Positions 11,822 to 20,888 of a DNA stretch of 64,000 nt are shown piece after piece. The translations under genes were made by a program, and so were the position numbers. Source of the stretch: Telmatospirillum sp. GTDB lineage: Bacteria; Pseudomonadota; Alphaproteobacteria; CACIAM-22H2. The notes under the pieces are model-generated. The model was given only the letters and a program-made list of their open reading frames with translations, made no database searches and had not been told where the DNA came from. Within the stretch, counting starts at the first letter, position 1, and each line of letters begins with the position of its first letter. The DNA is taken from positions 1 through 64,000 of the forward strand of contig JADCGL010000033.1 of NCBI GenBank assembly GCA_020248985.1, given 5' to 3'.

Positions 11822-13783
11822 TCACATCAGCTGGTAGGCGGGATCGAACAGAAGACTGCGCAGGCGGCTTTCCGCATCGCCGTCGGCGCCGCGCCCGACC
11901 GGCGGCAGCGGCATCAGCGAATGCCAGGTGCGGCCGGGCGTTTGCCAATCCGCGGGGAGCGAGGTGAGCCACGCTTCGGCCGACAGATTCACCTTGCGGT
12001 CGATGCCGGCGGTTGGATCGGCCGGGCGCCGGCTGGAAGCCATCGTATTCGGCGCCATCATGCCGGGTGCCATCATATTGCCGTTCATCGCCTCGGCATC
12101 CATGCCGACCGGGCGGCCTTTTCCGGCAGCTTTGAGGGCGGCGATGTCGAGCGTCAGCGTGGCGTTGCAGTAGAGATCGCCGGGGCGCTGGTTGCGGCAG
12201 TTGGGGTTCGACGTTTCTTGTCGGCCTTCGCGGGCGGGATAGACGCGGCCCTCGACCTCGATCCATTCGACGAACAGATTGCGGTCGCCGCGTTTGACGC
12301 CGTTGGCGTCGGCAGGGGCAGCGGCATCGTTGTCGAACGCGATGCTGATCGCGGCAACGGGCCGGTCGACCGGGAACGACAGCACGCGCCAGACCCAGTC
12401 GTTGCGGTCGGGCAGATTGCCGAATTTGGCGCTGTCGGTCGCAAACTCGATATCGCGTGCGGCGACCACGTGGTCGCCGTTGATCTTGACGACCATACGC
12501 GGCGCACCGCGATAGGCATCGCCCGCCACACGCAGGCTGATCGTCTTCGCGCCGTCGGCCGGGCGGGCGGGAACGAGGCCGCGCGTGTCGAGCAGGCGGC
12601 CCAGAATGTCGTAGCGCGCCACGAGGCTTGCAGGCGTGATCCACAGCGATCCGCCGGGCCAGCCTTTGACGTTGGGCGGCTCGAACAGATCCTGGCCGAG
12701 GCGCCTTCCATGCACGGGCAGGGCCTGCAGATCGACGACCGGCAAGCCCAAATCGCGATAGGCGCCGACGATCATCGCGACCGGCGATTTGATCAGATTG
12801 CCGCGATTGGCTGGCGCCCAGAATGCATCCGACAGGAGCAACTGCCGCAGGCCCGGCTTGATCTGGTAGCCGCTGCCGCGGATCGCATCGGCGACCGCCG
12901 CGATCTCGGCAGCCGGCGGGGCTTCGCTCGACACGAATTCGCGCCACAGCTTTTCTGCGACGAATTCGGCCGTGCGCTTCTGCGCCAGCAGAATGCGCGC
13001 GACGTCGTCGCCGTCGTCGGCGCGAACGCCGAAGATGCGTTTGCTGCTTTCGTCGTGCATGCCTTGCACGAATCGATAGCCGAAATCGGTCGTGCGCTCG
13101 AGCGTGCGGCCGGTGAGGGCGCGGGCCGTTTCCTTGATGTCGGCCTCGGCATAGTGGCCTTCGCCGAGCGTGAACAGCTCGAGCAGCTCGCGGGCCAGAT
13201 TCTCGTTGGGCCGGCCTTTGCGGTTGGTGTGGTTGTCGAGATAGCGCAGCATGATCGGATCGCGGAGGATCTCGCGCAACAGGGCCTCGAAGCTGCCCGT
13301 CGCTTCGCGCCGGAACAGCGCATGCTGGTTCCAGATGCGGTGCACGTTGAAACCCACGCCGTCGAAATTCGAGACGAAATGGTTGTGCCAGAACAGCGCC
13401 ATGCGCTCGGTGAGCGGCGACGGCGTGGCGATCATTTCGGCGTACCACCAAGCCTTCAAAGTCTGAAGCTCGTCGCGGCGGGCTTGGATGAAGGGCTGGC
13501 GCTCCTCCTCGCGCATGTCCGGAAAATCGCGATAGCGCGGCCAGGCTTCGGCCAAGAACGCCGGCGGCGGCAGCGTCGGCGCCTTGCGCGTTTCGGCGAG
13601 CAGAAGATCCACGGCCGCCGCCCGATCGAGGGGGCCAAGCTTCGCCAATTCGGCGGGCGACGCGCCGAAACCCGTGCGCTGCAAGAGATGGCGCGCCTCG
13701 TCGAGCGGCAGGGCGGAAGCGGGCAGACTCAATGCGGCCGCGAGTGTGGCGGCGATACACATTTTTGCCCAAAACTTCGCCAT
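11822..13783 (-). CDS. DUF1800 family exported protein
   Basis: A 653-residue protein with a signal peptide (CIAATLAAALSLPASA). The DUF1800 core is recognised from HLLQRTGFGASPAEL, FWHNHFVSN, NENLARELLELFTLGEGHY and FRNAAFW-like C-terminal elements such as GWPGGSLWITPASL. An extra internal beta-rich segment of about 200 residues (carbohydrate-binding-like, around residues 400-560) separates the last parts. GGAGG precedes the ATG at 13783. DUF1800-DUF1501 pairs are common; their function is unknown. Confidence 0.9.
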   Translation of the reverse strand: MAKFWAKMCIAATLAAALSLPASALPLDEARHLLQRTGFGASPAELAKLGPLDRAAAVDLLLAETRKAPTLPPPAFLAEAWPRYRDFPDMREEERQPFIQARRDELQTLKAWWYAEMIATPSPLTERMALFWHNHFVSNFDGVGFNVHRIWNQHALFRREATGSFEALLREILRDPIMLRYLDNHTNRKGRPNENLARELLELFTLGEGHYAEADIKETARALTGRTLERTTDFGYRFVQGMHDESSKRIFGVRADDGDDVARILLAQKRTAEFVAEKLWREFVSSEAPPAAEIAAVADAIRGSGYQIKPGLRQLLLSDAFWAPANRGNLIKSPVAMIVGAYRDLGLPVVDLQALPVHGRRLGQDLFEPPNVKGWPGGSLWITPASLVARYDILGRLLDTRGLVPARPADGAKTISLRVAGDAYRGAPRMVVKINGDHVVAARDIEFATDSAKFGNLPDRNDWVWRVLSFPVDRPVAAISIAFDNDAAAPADANGVKRGDRNLFVEWIEVEGRVYPAREGRQETSNPNCRNQRPGDLYCNATLTLDIAALKAAGKGRPVGMDAEAMNGNMMAPGMMAPNTMASSRRPADPTAGIDRKVNLSAEAWLTSLPADWQTPGRTWHSLMPLPPVGRGADGDAESRLRSLLFDPAYQLM

Positions 13784-13798
13784 CCGAATCCTCCAACG

Positions 13799-13822
13799 AA
13801 AACCCCGCCGGTTAAGGCGGGG
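13799..13822 (-). terminator. Rho-independent terminator after phaC
   Basis: Read on the minus strand, a 7-bp perfect GC stem (13803-13809 with 13816-13822, loop of 6) is followed by TTTT. It lies 43 bases past the phaC stop and just before the DUF1800 ribosome-binding site. Confidence 0.75.
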
Positions 13823-13864
13823 CGGTACGCAAGACAACGAACGTAGATTCGATTCTATTCTACG

Positions 13865-15655
13865 CTATTGCGCCTTCACTTTCACATAGCTTCCGGGGGC
13901 CGCTTCGATCACGGCGAGTTTGCCGTCGCCGGGCGTGCGGGCGGGCACCATCTCGCCGGCATAGGTCTTTGCCCATTCGTCCCACAACGGCCACCAGGAA
14001 CCCGGTTTCTGGGTCGCCGTCTCGAGCCACTGCTCGGGTTTGCGCGGCAGCTGGTCGTTGACCCAGTGGCAGTATTTGTTTGCCGCCGGCGGATTGACCA
14101 CGCCCGCAATATGGCCCGAGGCGGCCAGGCAGAAAGTCGTCGGGCCGGCATAGAGCTGGGTTGCGGCGTAGGTCGATTTCCAGGGCGCAATATGGTCTTC
14201 GCGCGTCGACAGGATGAAGACCGGCACGTCGATCTTGGTGAGATCGATCTTGGTGCCGAGCAGCTTCACCTTGCCGCGCGACAGCCGGTTCTCTTGGTAC
14301 ATCTGCCGCAGATAGAAGGAATGCATCGCGGCCGGCATGCGCGTGGAGTCCGCGTTCCAGTAGAGCAGATCGAACGGGAAGGGCTCTTTGCCCATCAGAT
14401 AATTGTTCACCACGAACGACCAGATGAGGTCGTTGGCGCGCAGCATGTTGAAGGTCGTGGCCATGTCCGAGCCTTCGAGATAGCCGCGCTCGTGCATCTT
14501 CTCTTCGAGGGCCGCCAGCTGTTCCTCGTCGATGAAGACCGACAATTCGCCGGCCTCTTCGAAATCGACCATCGTCGTGAAGAAGGTCGCCGAGGCGATG
14601 CGCTTGTCGTTCTTGACGGCCATGTAGGCGAGGGCCGAAGCCGTCAGCGTGCCGCCGAGGCAATAGCCGATGATGTTCACGAGCCGCTCGCCCGTCGCCG
14701 CTTCGATCGCGTCGAGGGCCGCGAGGGGCCCATGCGTCATGTAGTCGGCGAAGGTGGCGTCGGCCAATTCGGAGTCCGGATTGACCCACGAAATCACGAA
14801 CACCGTGTGGCCCTGGGCCACCGCCCATTTGATGAACGAGTTTTTTTCGCGCAGATCGAGGATGTAGAATTTGTTGATCCAGGGCGGCACGATCAGCAGC
14901 GGAGTCTTCACCACCTCCGTCGTCGTCGGCTTGTACTGCAGCAACTGCATCAGGTCGTTCTGGAACACGACCGAGCCCGGCGTCACGGCGATGTTCTCGC
15001 CGACCTTGAAGGCCGCCATGTCGGTCATGCGGATCTGCAGCTTGCCTTTGCCGCGCTCGAGGTCGCCGAGCAGGTTCGACAGGCCCTTGACGAGATTTTC
15101 CCCGCCCGTTTCGAGCGTCTCGCGCAAGACCTCGGGATTGGTCATCGCGAAATTGGACGGCGCCATCGCATCGACGAATTGGCGGGTGTAGAAATCGACT
15201 TTGCGCGCCGTTTTGTCGTCGAGCCCTTCGACCTCGCGCACCGTGCCCTGCAGCCAGCGTGCCGACAGCAGGTACGATTGCTTGATGAAGTCGAAGACGT
15301 AGTTTTCGTCCCACAACGCGTCTTTGAAGCGGCGGTCTTCGGTCGTCGGCTGCACGACGGGCTGCGAGGTTTCGCCGAGCATCTTGCGCGTCGTCGACTG
15401 CCACAGCGACATGTAGTCCTGCCACAGCGAGAATTGCGCCTGCATGAGCTTGGCGGGGTTGGCCATCATGCGCGCGGTCATGTCGAAAAACGCCTGGCCC
15501 AGATTGAGCGGATCGGGATTGCCGAACTGCACCGGCGTCTGGCGCTGCAGAAATTCGGCGACCAGATTTTGGCTTTGCTCGGCAATGTGCGCCATCATGC
15601 GCGACATTTCGACCGGGTCGGGCAGTTTGACGTCGCGATCCGGCTTGTCGGCCAT
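13865..15655 (-). CDS. phaC: Class I poly(3-hydroxyalkanoate) synthase
   Basis: Polymerises 3-hydroxyacyl-CoA into storage polyester at the granule surface. The 596 residues match class I. The alpha/beta-hydrolase part has the modified lipase box GYCLGGT with the nucleophile cysteine near residue 330, Asp in STREDHIAPW near 483 and His in AASGHIAGVVNPP near 512. The N-terminal domain carries the conserved PVQFGNPDPLNLGQAFFDM. No phaA/B, phaR or phasin gene is adjacent. Confidence 0.97.
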   Translation of the reverse strand: MADKPDRDVKLPDPVEMSRMMAHIAEQSQNLVAEFLQRQTPVQFGNPDPLNLGQAFFDMTARMMANPAKLMQAQFSLWQDYMSLWQSTTRKMLGETSQPVVQPTTEDRRFKDALWDENYVFDFIKQSYLLSARWLQGTVREVEGLDDKTARKVDFYTRQFVDAMAPSNFAMTNPEVLRETLETGGENLVKGLSNLLGDLERGKGKLQIRMTDMAAFKVGENIAVTPGSVVFQNDLMQLLQYKPTTTEVVKTPLLIVPPWINKFYILDLREKNSFIKWAVAQGHTVFVISWVNPDSELADATFADYMTHGPLAALDAIEAATGERLVNIIGYCLGGTLTASALAYMAVKNDKRIASATFFTTMVDFEEAGELSVFIDEEQLAALEEKMHERGYLEGSDMATTFNMLRANDLIWSFVVNNYLMGKEPFPFDLLYWNADSTRMPAAMHSFYLRQMYQENRLSRGKVKLLGTKIDLTKIDVPVFILSTREDHIAPWKSTYAATQLYAGPTTFCLAASGHIAGVVNPPAANKYCHWVNDQLPRKPEQWLETATQKPGSWWPLWDEWAKTYAGEMVPARTPGDGKLAVIEAAPGSYVKVKAQ

Positions 15656-15705
15656 TGTGTGTTCTCTCCTTGGCGGCGAATTCGAACTCGATTATAACGG
15701 GTTCG

Positions 15706-16605
15706 ATGACGTTTTTGTCGAAGTCTCGCATCTCCTTGATTGGATTTTGTTTTCTGGCCCTCGGCGGATGCACCGAGCAGGGGCCGGACCGCGCCGTCTG
15801 GCAGGCCACGAAAGATGCTGCCAATGCCGTCGGCAGCGTCTTTGTCGACGACAAGCCCAAACCGGCTTCCGTCGATGCGCCGGATCCCGGCGACACGCCC
15901 TATCCGAACCTCGCTGTGGTACCCCGCCGCCCGGCCCGGCCCGATGCGCAGACGCTGCAGTCCGAGCAGGCGGCCCTTGTTGGCCAGCGCCAGGCCTCGC
16001 AGAATTTCGACACCCAGCTGCGCGCGATCGACCCGGTTCTGAACCCGACCAGCCGCCCGCCCGAGCCGCCGGCGATCGCGGCTGCGCTCGCGCCCGTCGG
16101 CGCCCCGCCGGTTGGGCCTGCCTCGGCGCCGCCAACTCCCGTTGCATCGGCACCGATCGCCGTGCCGCCGGTGGCCGCTTCCGCACCGCAAGCCGCTTCC
16201 CTGCCGCCCTTCGTGCCGCCGGTTTTGGCGCCGGCGACGGTTCCGGCTGCTGCGCCCGTGCCGACCCCGGCCGTACCGCGACCGGCGGCACCGCCAGCCG
16301 CTGCCCGCGCAACCCCCAACACGGCGTGGCTGGTGGGCGAAGTCACGTTTGCCGACGGCTCGCCGCTTTTGAGCGCCGATGCCCGCGCCACGCTGCGCGC
16401 GGCGGTGGTGGCGGCCAACGAGCAGGGCGGGGCGGTGCGCGTCTCCCCGGTCGCCGGCGGGCTTGCAGGCCCGAACGATGCTGCTTTGGCGCCGCGCCGC
16501 ATGGCGGCTGTGGCGGGTGAGCTGGAATCGCTCGGGCTCGACCGGGATAAAATCCGCATCGACGCTGGCAGTTTCCGCAACGCACGGGTTGCCGTCGAGT
16601 TCTGA
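15706..16605 (+). CDS. Pro/Ala-rich lipoprotein with OmpA-like C-terminus
   Basis: A 299-residue predicted lipoprotein (signal ending FLALGGC, Cys22). Residues about 115-205 are a Pro/Ala/Val-rich low-complexity linker, consistent with spanning the periplasm. The last 85 residues (from TAWLVGEVTFADGSPLLSAD through AGELESLGLDRDKIRID) resemble an OmpA/MotB peptidoglycan-binding domain, but I do not see the full NxxLSxxRAxxV motif; APRRMAAVAGEL takes its place. It is divergent from phaC with 50 bp between starts. Confidence 0.75.
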   Translation: MTFLSKSRISLIGFCFLALGGCTEQGPDRAVWQATKDAANAVGSVFVDDKPKPASVDAPDPGDTPYPNLAVVPRRPARPDAQTLQSEQAALVGQRQASQNFDTQLRAIDPVLNPTSRPPEPPAIAAALAPVGAPPVGPASAPPTPVASAPIAVPPVAASAPQAASLPPFVPPVLAPATVPAAAPVPTPAVPRPAAPPAAARATPNTAWLVGEVTFADGSPLLSADARATLRAAVVAANEQGGAVRVSPVAGGLAGPNDAALAPRRMAAVAGELESLGLDRDKIRIDAGSFRNARVAVEF

Positions 16606-17014
16606 TCCGCGCCGCCAACGCGACAGGAATGCGATTCCAGCGCAACATCGATGCGCCTTTGGCGCAACATGGACGCGACATCCACGCGACATTTTTCTGA
16701 GGTTTGTCGTTTAGTGTATTGTTTTTAAAACTTTCTGTTTTCTGCTGCGCGACATTTCTGGCGAATTCCGCGGGTGCAATACACAGCTCCCACGTCGTCG
16801 CCCTTGCCCGGCGGCCGCAAAAATCTTCTTCACCATGTCAAACAGCGTTAACAGAGACATTCTATCAGTAAATTAACCTAATTAGTATAACTATCATTAT
16901 TTGAGATCGAAATCTTGATCGAAGCACCCCCCATCGCGCGGGTGGCTGAGCATAGGGGGCGCTCGTTGGCCCACGGGCCGCGTGCCGCCATGTGAACGGG
17001 TGTTTTTCCTGATC
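16606..17014. other. 409-bp intergenic region with an AT-rich core
   Basis: No gene is supported. Between about 16680 and 16910 the base composition is much more AT-rich than the surroundings. The heptamer GCGACAT recurs (16675, 16687 and 16749 regions), twice followed by TTTCT-like sequence. No clear promoter, terminator or RNA fold was recognised. It separates the lipoprotein gene from a convergent acetyltransferase. Confidence 0.4.
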
Positions 17015-17518
17015 TCAAGCGCTCTGGATCGACAACCTTTTGGCAAAATGGACGAGGTTGCCGTTGGCGAACGGCTCTTCGCTTTCGATCGCGTAGCCGT
17101 GCCTCAGATACCATTCGACGTTTTCGGCCATGCGGCTGTGGGTATAGAGGCGGATGGACGGGATTTTCAGTTCGCACGCAATCTGTTCGGCGCGCTCAAG
17201 GATTCTGTTTCCCAGCCCCAACCCTTGGACATCTGGGCGCACGGCAATGTTCTCGATCAGCATATGTGCGTCGTGGGCGACGAGTTCGACGGCGGCGACG
17301 GTCCTGCCGTCCATTTCGACGAACTCGACCAAGTGCGCGCGCACGGCGGCGTCATGGTCGGCGAGCATCGGGCGCGGCTCGCGTCCCAGGGGCGCGACCC
17401 ACTTGGCATATGCGATGTGCGTGATTTCGCGCAGCAGCGCGCCGTCGTCGATTCGGGCCCGTCGAAAGGCAAGAACCATGTGAGTCGCTGCTTCCAGAGT
17501 TTGCCGTTGCTGCGCCAT
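17015..17518 (-). CDS. GNAT-family N-acetyltransferase
   Basis: A 167-residue acetyltransferase. The acetyl-CoA motif is IENIAVRPDVQGLGLGNRIL, followed by IRLYTHSRMAENVEWYLRHGY, a layout common among uncharacterised GNATs. The true start may be the internal ATG at 17482 (MVLAFRRARIDDG), which gives a more typical length. Confidence 0.85.
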   Translation of the reverse strand: MAQQRQTLEAATHMVLAFRRARIDDGALLREITHIAYAKWVAPLGREPRPMLADHDAAVRAHLVEFVEMDGRTVAAVELVAHDAHMLIENIAVRPDVQGLGLGNRILERAEQIACELKIPSIRLYTHSRMAENVEWYLRHGYAIESEEPFANGNLVHFAKRLSIQSA

Positions 17519-17686
17519 TCAAAATAGCACCCCGAAATTGTGCGAGCAAATGGCAAGGGGACGCTCCGGCATAGCCGACGGTGCGGCGTGCGCACCAAAT
17601 TGAATCGGGCGCATTGCAATGCCTGAAATGCAGTGCTCCTTAAACTCATTTCCAAAACGGGGTTCTCGGATAGACTGCTGGTCGTC

Positions 17687-18514
17687 ATGAAGTGGATAAA
17701 CCTGAAGATTGGTCGCGATGGCGACCGCGTCGCGCGTCGCCGCGGCGGCCGCTCCGTGTTGCGGCGTGTGGGGGTTGTGCTCGCGATCCTGCTCGCAGGG
17801 CCCTTTGCCGTGTTCGTCTCGGGCACCACGCAGGGGCAGGATTGGCGCACGGCGAGCCGGGCCAGCATGGGCATTGCCCCGCTCGCACACGAGACGCCGC
17901 AGGCGATGGTGCAGGTCTATGGCGCACGCGCCTTGAGCTGGCGCGGCATTTTCGGCGTGCATACCTGGATCGCGATCAAGCCCGCGCAAGCGCCCGAATG
18001 GACGACGTTCGAGCTGATCGGCTGGCGCGCGTTGCGCGGCGGCGACGGGCTCGTCGTGACGAACGGTCCGCCCGACCGGCGCTGGTTCGGCGCCGAGCCT
18101 GAGCTTTATGCCGAGATCGAAGGCCCGGCCGCCGAAGCCGCGATCGCGCGCATCGTCGCGGCGGCCGAAGCCTACCCCTATCGGCGCAGCTACACTTTGT
18201 GGCCGGGGCCGAATTCGAACACGTTCACGGCGATGGTGGCGCGTGCGGCACCCGAATTGCGGCTCGATCTGCCGCCGACTGCGATCGGCAAAGACTATCT
18301 CGGCGGCGACGTGTTTGCGGCATCCACGCCGAGCGGAACGGGCGTGCAAGTGTCGCTGTGGGGCTTGCTTGGGCTTGCGGCCGCGCGCGAAGAAGGGCTC
18401 GAGATCAATATTGCGGGCCTTACGTTCGGCATCGATCCGCTGGGTCTCGCCGTGAAACTGCCCGGTATCGGCCGCGTGGGGGCGCCCCGCGAAACGCAGC
18501 GCGACGCCGAATAG
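17687..18514 (+). CDS. DUF3750 family membrane-anchored protein
   Basis: A 275-residue protein with a basic N-terminus and one membrane segment (VLAILLAGPFAVFVSG, about residues 30-45). The rest is a predicted periplasmic DUF3750 domain, recognised from VQVYGARALSWRGIFGVHTW, YPYRRSYTLWPGPNSNTF and LPPTAIGKDYL. The His, Cys-free core and NSNTF motif recall lipid- or peptidoglycan-acting enzymes, but no activity is known to me. The ATG at 17687 is preferred to 17633. Confidence 0.8.
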   Translation: MKWINLKIGRDGDRVARRRGGRSVLRRVGVVLAILLAGPFAVFVSGTTQGQDWRTASRASMGIAPLAHETPQAMVQVYGARALSWRGIFGVHTWIAIKPAQAPEWTTFELIGWRALRGGDGLVVTNGPPDRRWFGAEPELYAEIEGPAAEAAIARIVAAAEAYPYRRSYTLWPGPNSNTFTAMVARAAPELRLDLPPTAIGKDYLGGDVFAASTPSGTGVQVSLWGLLGLAAAREEGLEINIAGLTFGIDPLGLAVKLPGIGRVGAPRETQRDAE

Positions 18515-18546
18515 GGGCCGAACCACTACAACGGAGCCAACGACCG

Positions 18547-19029
18547 ATGACTCAAGATTCGACGCGCACATACGAAGGCGGCTGCACCTGCCGCACCGTG
18601 CGCTATCGCTTCGCCGTACGCCCGATGTTCGTCAATTGCTGCCATTGCCGCTGGTGCCAGCGCGAAAGCGGCAGCGCTTTCGCCGTCAATGCGATGGTCG
18701 AAACCGAGCGGCTCGCACTTGTCTGCGGAACGCCCGAAACGGTCGCCACACCGTCCAACAGCGGCAAGGGCCAGCAAGTCGTGCGCTGCCCGACCTGCCG
18801 CGTGGCGCTGTGGAGCCATTATGCGGGGGCGGGCGCGAAGATTGCGTTCGTCCGCGTCGGCACGCTCGACGAGCCGGATCGGCTGCCGCCCGACATCCAT
18901 ATTTTCACGTCGTCCAAACAGCCTTGGGTCGTGTTGCCTGCGGACACGCCGGCGATGGACGAGTATTACGACCGCGAAAAATACTGGCCGGCGGAAAGCC
19001 TCGCCCGCCGCCGCGCGCTCGGCGTGTGA
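18547..19029 (+). CDS. GFA-family (formaldehyde-activating-like) zinc protein
   Basis: A 160-residue GFA-domain protein. Zinc ligands are apparent in GGCTCRTVRY (CxC), NCCHCRWCQ (CxxC) and RCPTC (CxxC), the full family set. The family is named after a glutathione-dependent formaldehyde-activating enzyme, but most members have no established reaction. It sits 32 bp after the DUF3750 gene, directly before a TetR regulator and its operators. Confidence 0.88.
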   Translation: MTQDSTRTYEGGCTCRTVRYRFAVRPMFVNCCHCRWCQRESGSAFAVNAMVETERLALVCGTPETVATPSNSGKGQQVVRCPTCRVALWSHYAGAGAKIAFVRVGTLDEPDRLPPDIHIFTSSKQPWVVLPADTPAMDEYYDREKYWPAESLARRRALGV

Positions 19030-19048
19030 CACGTCGCGCGATCAAAAA

Positions 19049-19060
19049 GACCGTTCGGTC
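19049..19060. promoter_or_regulatory. Upstream TetR operator half of a pair
   Basis: GACCGTTCGGTC is a 12-bp near-palindrome and the exact reverse complement of the second box (19082-19093). The two centres are 33 bp apart, about three helical turns, and both are flanked by AAA on the left and AT on the right. Confidence 0.7.
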
Positions 19061-19069
19061 ATTTTGTTC

Positions 19070-19098
19070 TTGACTGAAAAAGACCGAACGGTCATATT
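19070..19098 (+). promoter_or_regulatory. Promoter of the TetR/old-yellow-enzyme genes, spacer occupied by operator
   Basis: TTGACT (19070-19075) and CATATT (19093-19098) have a 17-base spacer. The second operator GACCGAACGGTC (19082-19093) fills the spacer and touches the -10, so bound repressor would block RNA polymerase. Transcription would begin at or within a base of the TetR ATG (19106), predicting a leaderless mRNA. Confidence 0.65.
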
Positions 19099-19105
19099 GC
19101 GCGCC

Positions 19106-19717
19106 ATGGCGCGTCTGTCGAAAAAATCCGAGATCGTCGAGCAGGGCTTGCAGCTTGTGCTGCAGCAGGGTTTTGCCCAAGCCGGCGTGCAGGACATCAC
19201 CGACGCCGCCGGCGTGCCGAAGGGCTCGTTCTACAACCATTTCGCCTCGAAGGACGCGTTTGGCGCCGAAATCGTCGACGTGTATTTCGGGCGCATGCGG
19301 ACGATGATGGCCGATCTGCTCGGCGACGCGACGCGTCCGCCGCTTGCCCGGCTCGAAGCCTATTTCGACGCGATTTTCGCCTATGCGCGCGACAAAAGCG
19401 GGCAGGGCTGCATGATTAGCACGCTGTGCGCCGAGGCCAACGGGGCCGCCGACGTGCTGCGCGACAAGCTGAACGGCGTGCTCGGCGAATGGCGCGCCCC
19501 CATCGCGGCCTGCATTGCCGAGGCGCAAAAGCGCGGCGATCTTGCACCCGCACCCGATGCCGACACGCTCGCGCGCTTTGTTGTCGACGCGTGGCAAGGG
19601 GCGATGATCCGCACCAAAGTGTCGCGCGATTTGGAGCCGCTCGAAACCTTCCAACGCGTCGTTTTCGGCGGTGTTTTGGTCCCGCTCAAACGGCGCAGCG
19701 TACGACCCCCGACTTAA
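19106..19717 (+). CDS. TetR-family repressor (NemR-like)
   Basis: A 203-residue transcription factor. The N-terminal helix-turn-helix is ITDAAGVPKGSFYNHFASKDAF. The ligand domain contains cysteines in SGQGCMISTLCAEANG, a plausible electrophile-sensing spot by analogy with NemR, whose target is also an old-yellow-enzyme gene. It lies directly behind a twin operator and 50 bp before the flavoenzyme, so it probably represses both. No Shine-Dalgarno is visible at its start. Confidence 0.88.
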   Translation: MARLSKKSEIVEQGLQLVLQQGFAQAGVQDITDAAGVPKGSFYNHFASKDAFGAEIVDVYFGRMRTMMADLLGDATRPPLARLEAYFDAIFAYARDKSGQGCMISTLCAEANGAADVLRDKLNGVLGEWRAPIAACIAEAQKRGDLAPAPDADTLARFVVDAWQGAMIRTKVSRDLEPLETFQRVVFGGVLVPLKRRSVRPPT

Positions 19718-19767
19718 AACCAAACTTCTCCCGCCCCCACGACCCGCCCCCACGAAAGGAACTTCCG

Positions 19768-20874
19768 ATGTCCGCCGAAACGTCTTCTTTCTTGCAACCT
19801 TTGAATGCAGGCGAACTTGCCCTTGCCAACCGCATTGTCATGGCGCCGCTCACGCGCATGCGCTCTGCCGACGGCAACGTGCCGGGCGAACTTGCACCGC
19901 TCTACTATTCCCAGCGCGCCGGGGCGGGGCTTATCGTGAGCGAAGCCACGCAAGTCGCACCGACCGGGATCGGCTACCCCGCCACGCCCGGCATCCACAG
20001 CGACGCGCAAGTCGCCGGCTGGGCCAAGGTAACCGACGCCGTCCACAAGGCGGGCGGGCGCATCGTGCTGCAGCTCTGGCATGTCGGGCGCATCTCGCAT
20101 CGCTCGTTGCAGCCGAACGGCGCTTTGCCGGTCGCACCTTCGGCGATCCAGCCCTCGGGCGGCACGTTCGGGCCCGACTGGAAGCCGGTCGCGTTCGAAA
20201 CGCCGCGTGCGCTTGAGACGGCCGAAATCCCGGGTATCGTCGCGCAGTTTGCGGCGGGTGCGCAGAACGCCAAGCGCGCGGGCTTCGACGGCGTCGAAGT
20301 GCACGGGGCCAACGGCTACCTGCTCGACCAGTTTCTGCAGTCGGGTAGCAATACGCGCACCGATGCCTATGGCGGCGGAATCGCGAACCGCGCACGGCTG
20401 CTGCTCGAGACCGTCGATGCCGCGATCGCGGTGTGGGGGGCGGGTCGCGTGGGCGTGCGCCTGTCGCCCTACGGCCTCTTCAACGACATGCGCGACGACG
20501 ATCCGCCGGCTTTGTTCGGCTACGTGGCGAGCGAGCTCGACAAGCGCAAGATCGCGTACGTGCATGTGATCGAACCGCGCGCGACGACGGCGGGCGGCGA
20601 CGACAACATCAACCATGACGCGCCCAAGACCGGTGCGATGCTGCGCGCCGCTTTCAAGGGCGTGTTGATCGGGGCGGGCGGCTTCACACGCGACACGGCC
20701 CTTGCCGCCTTGCGCGACAAGACGGCCGATGCTGTCGCGTTCGGGCGCCTGTTCATCTCGAACCCGGATCTGGTGCAGCGTTTGGCAAAGAATCTGCCCC
20801 TCAACCCGTACGACCGCAGCACCTTCTACGGCGGCGGCGCCAAGGGCTATACCGACTACGGCCAAGCCGCGTAA
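19768..20874 (+). CDS. Old-yellow-enzyme family flavin reductase (NemA-like)
   Basis: A 368-residue FMN-dependent ene-reductase acting on electrophiles such as maleimides, quinones or nitro compounds. Family marks are RIVMAPLTRMRS at the N-terminus, LQLWHVGRISH, the substrate-binding EVHGANGYLLDQFLQ (His/Asn pair) and SNTRTDAYGG, with the FMN phosphate region GGFTRD and AFGRLFISNPDL. AAAGGA precedes the ATG. Control by the adjacent TetR is likely. Confidence 0.93.
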   Translation: MSAETSSFLQPLNAGELALANRIVMAPLTRMRSADGNVPGELAPLYYSQRAGAGLIVSEATQVAPTGIGYPATPGIHSDAQVAGWAKVTDAVHKAGGRIVLQLWHVGRISHRSLQPNGALPVAPSAIQPSGGTFGPDWKPVAFETPRALETAEIPGIVAQFAAGAQNAKRAGFDGVEVHGANGYLLDQFLQSGSNTRTDAYGGGIANRARLLLETVDAAIAVWGAGRVGVRLSPYGLFNDMRDDDPPALFGYVASELDKRKIAYVHVIEPRATTAGGDDNINHDAPKTGAMLRAAFKGVLIGAGGFTRDTALAALRDKTADAVAFGRLFISNPDLVQRLAKNLPLNPYDRSTFYGGGAKGYTDYGQAA

Positions 20875-20888
20875 GCGGTGGCGTGGCG

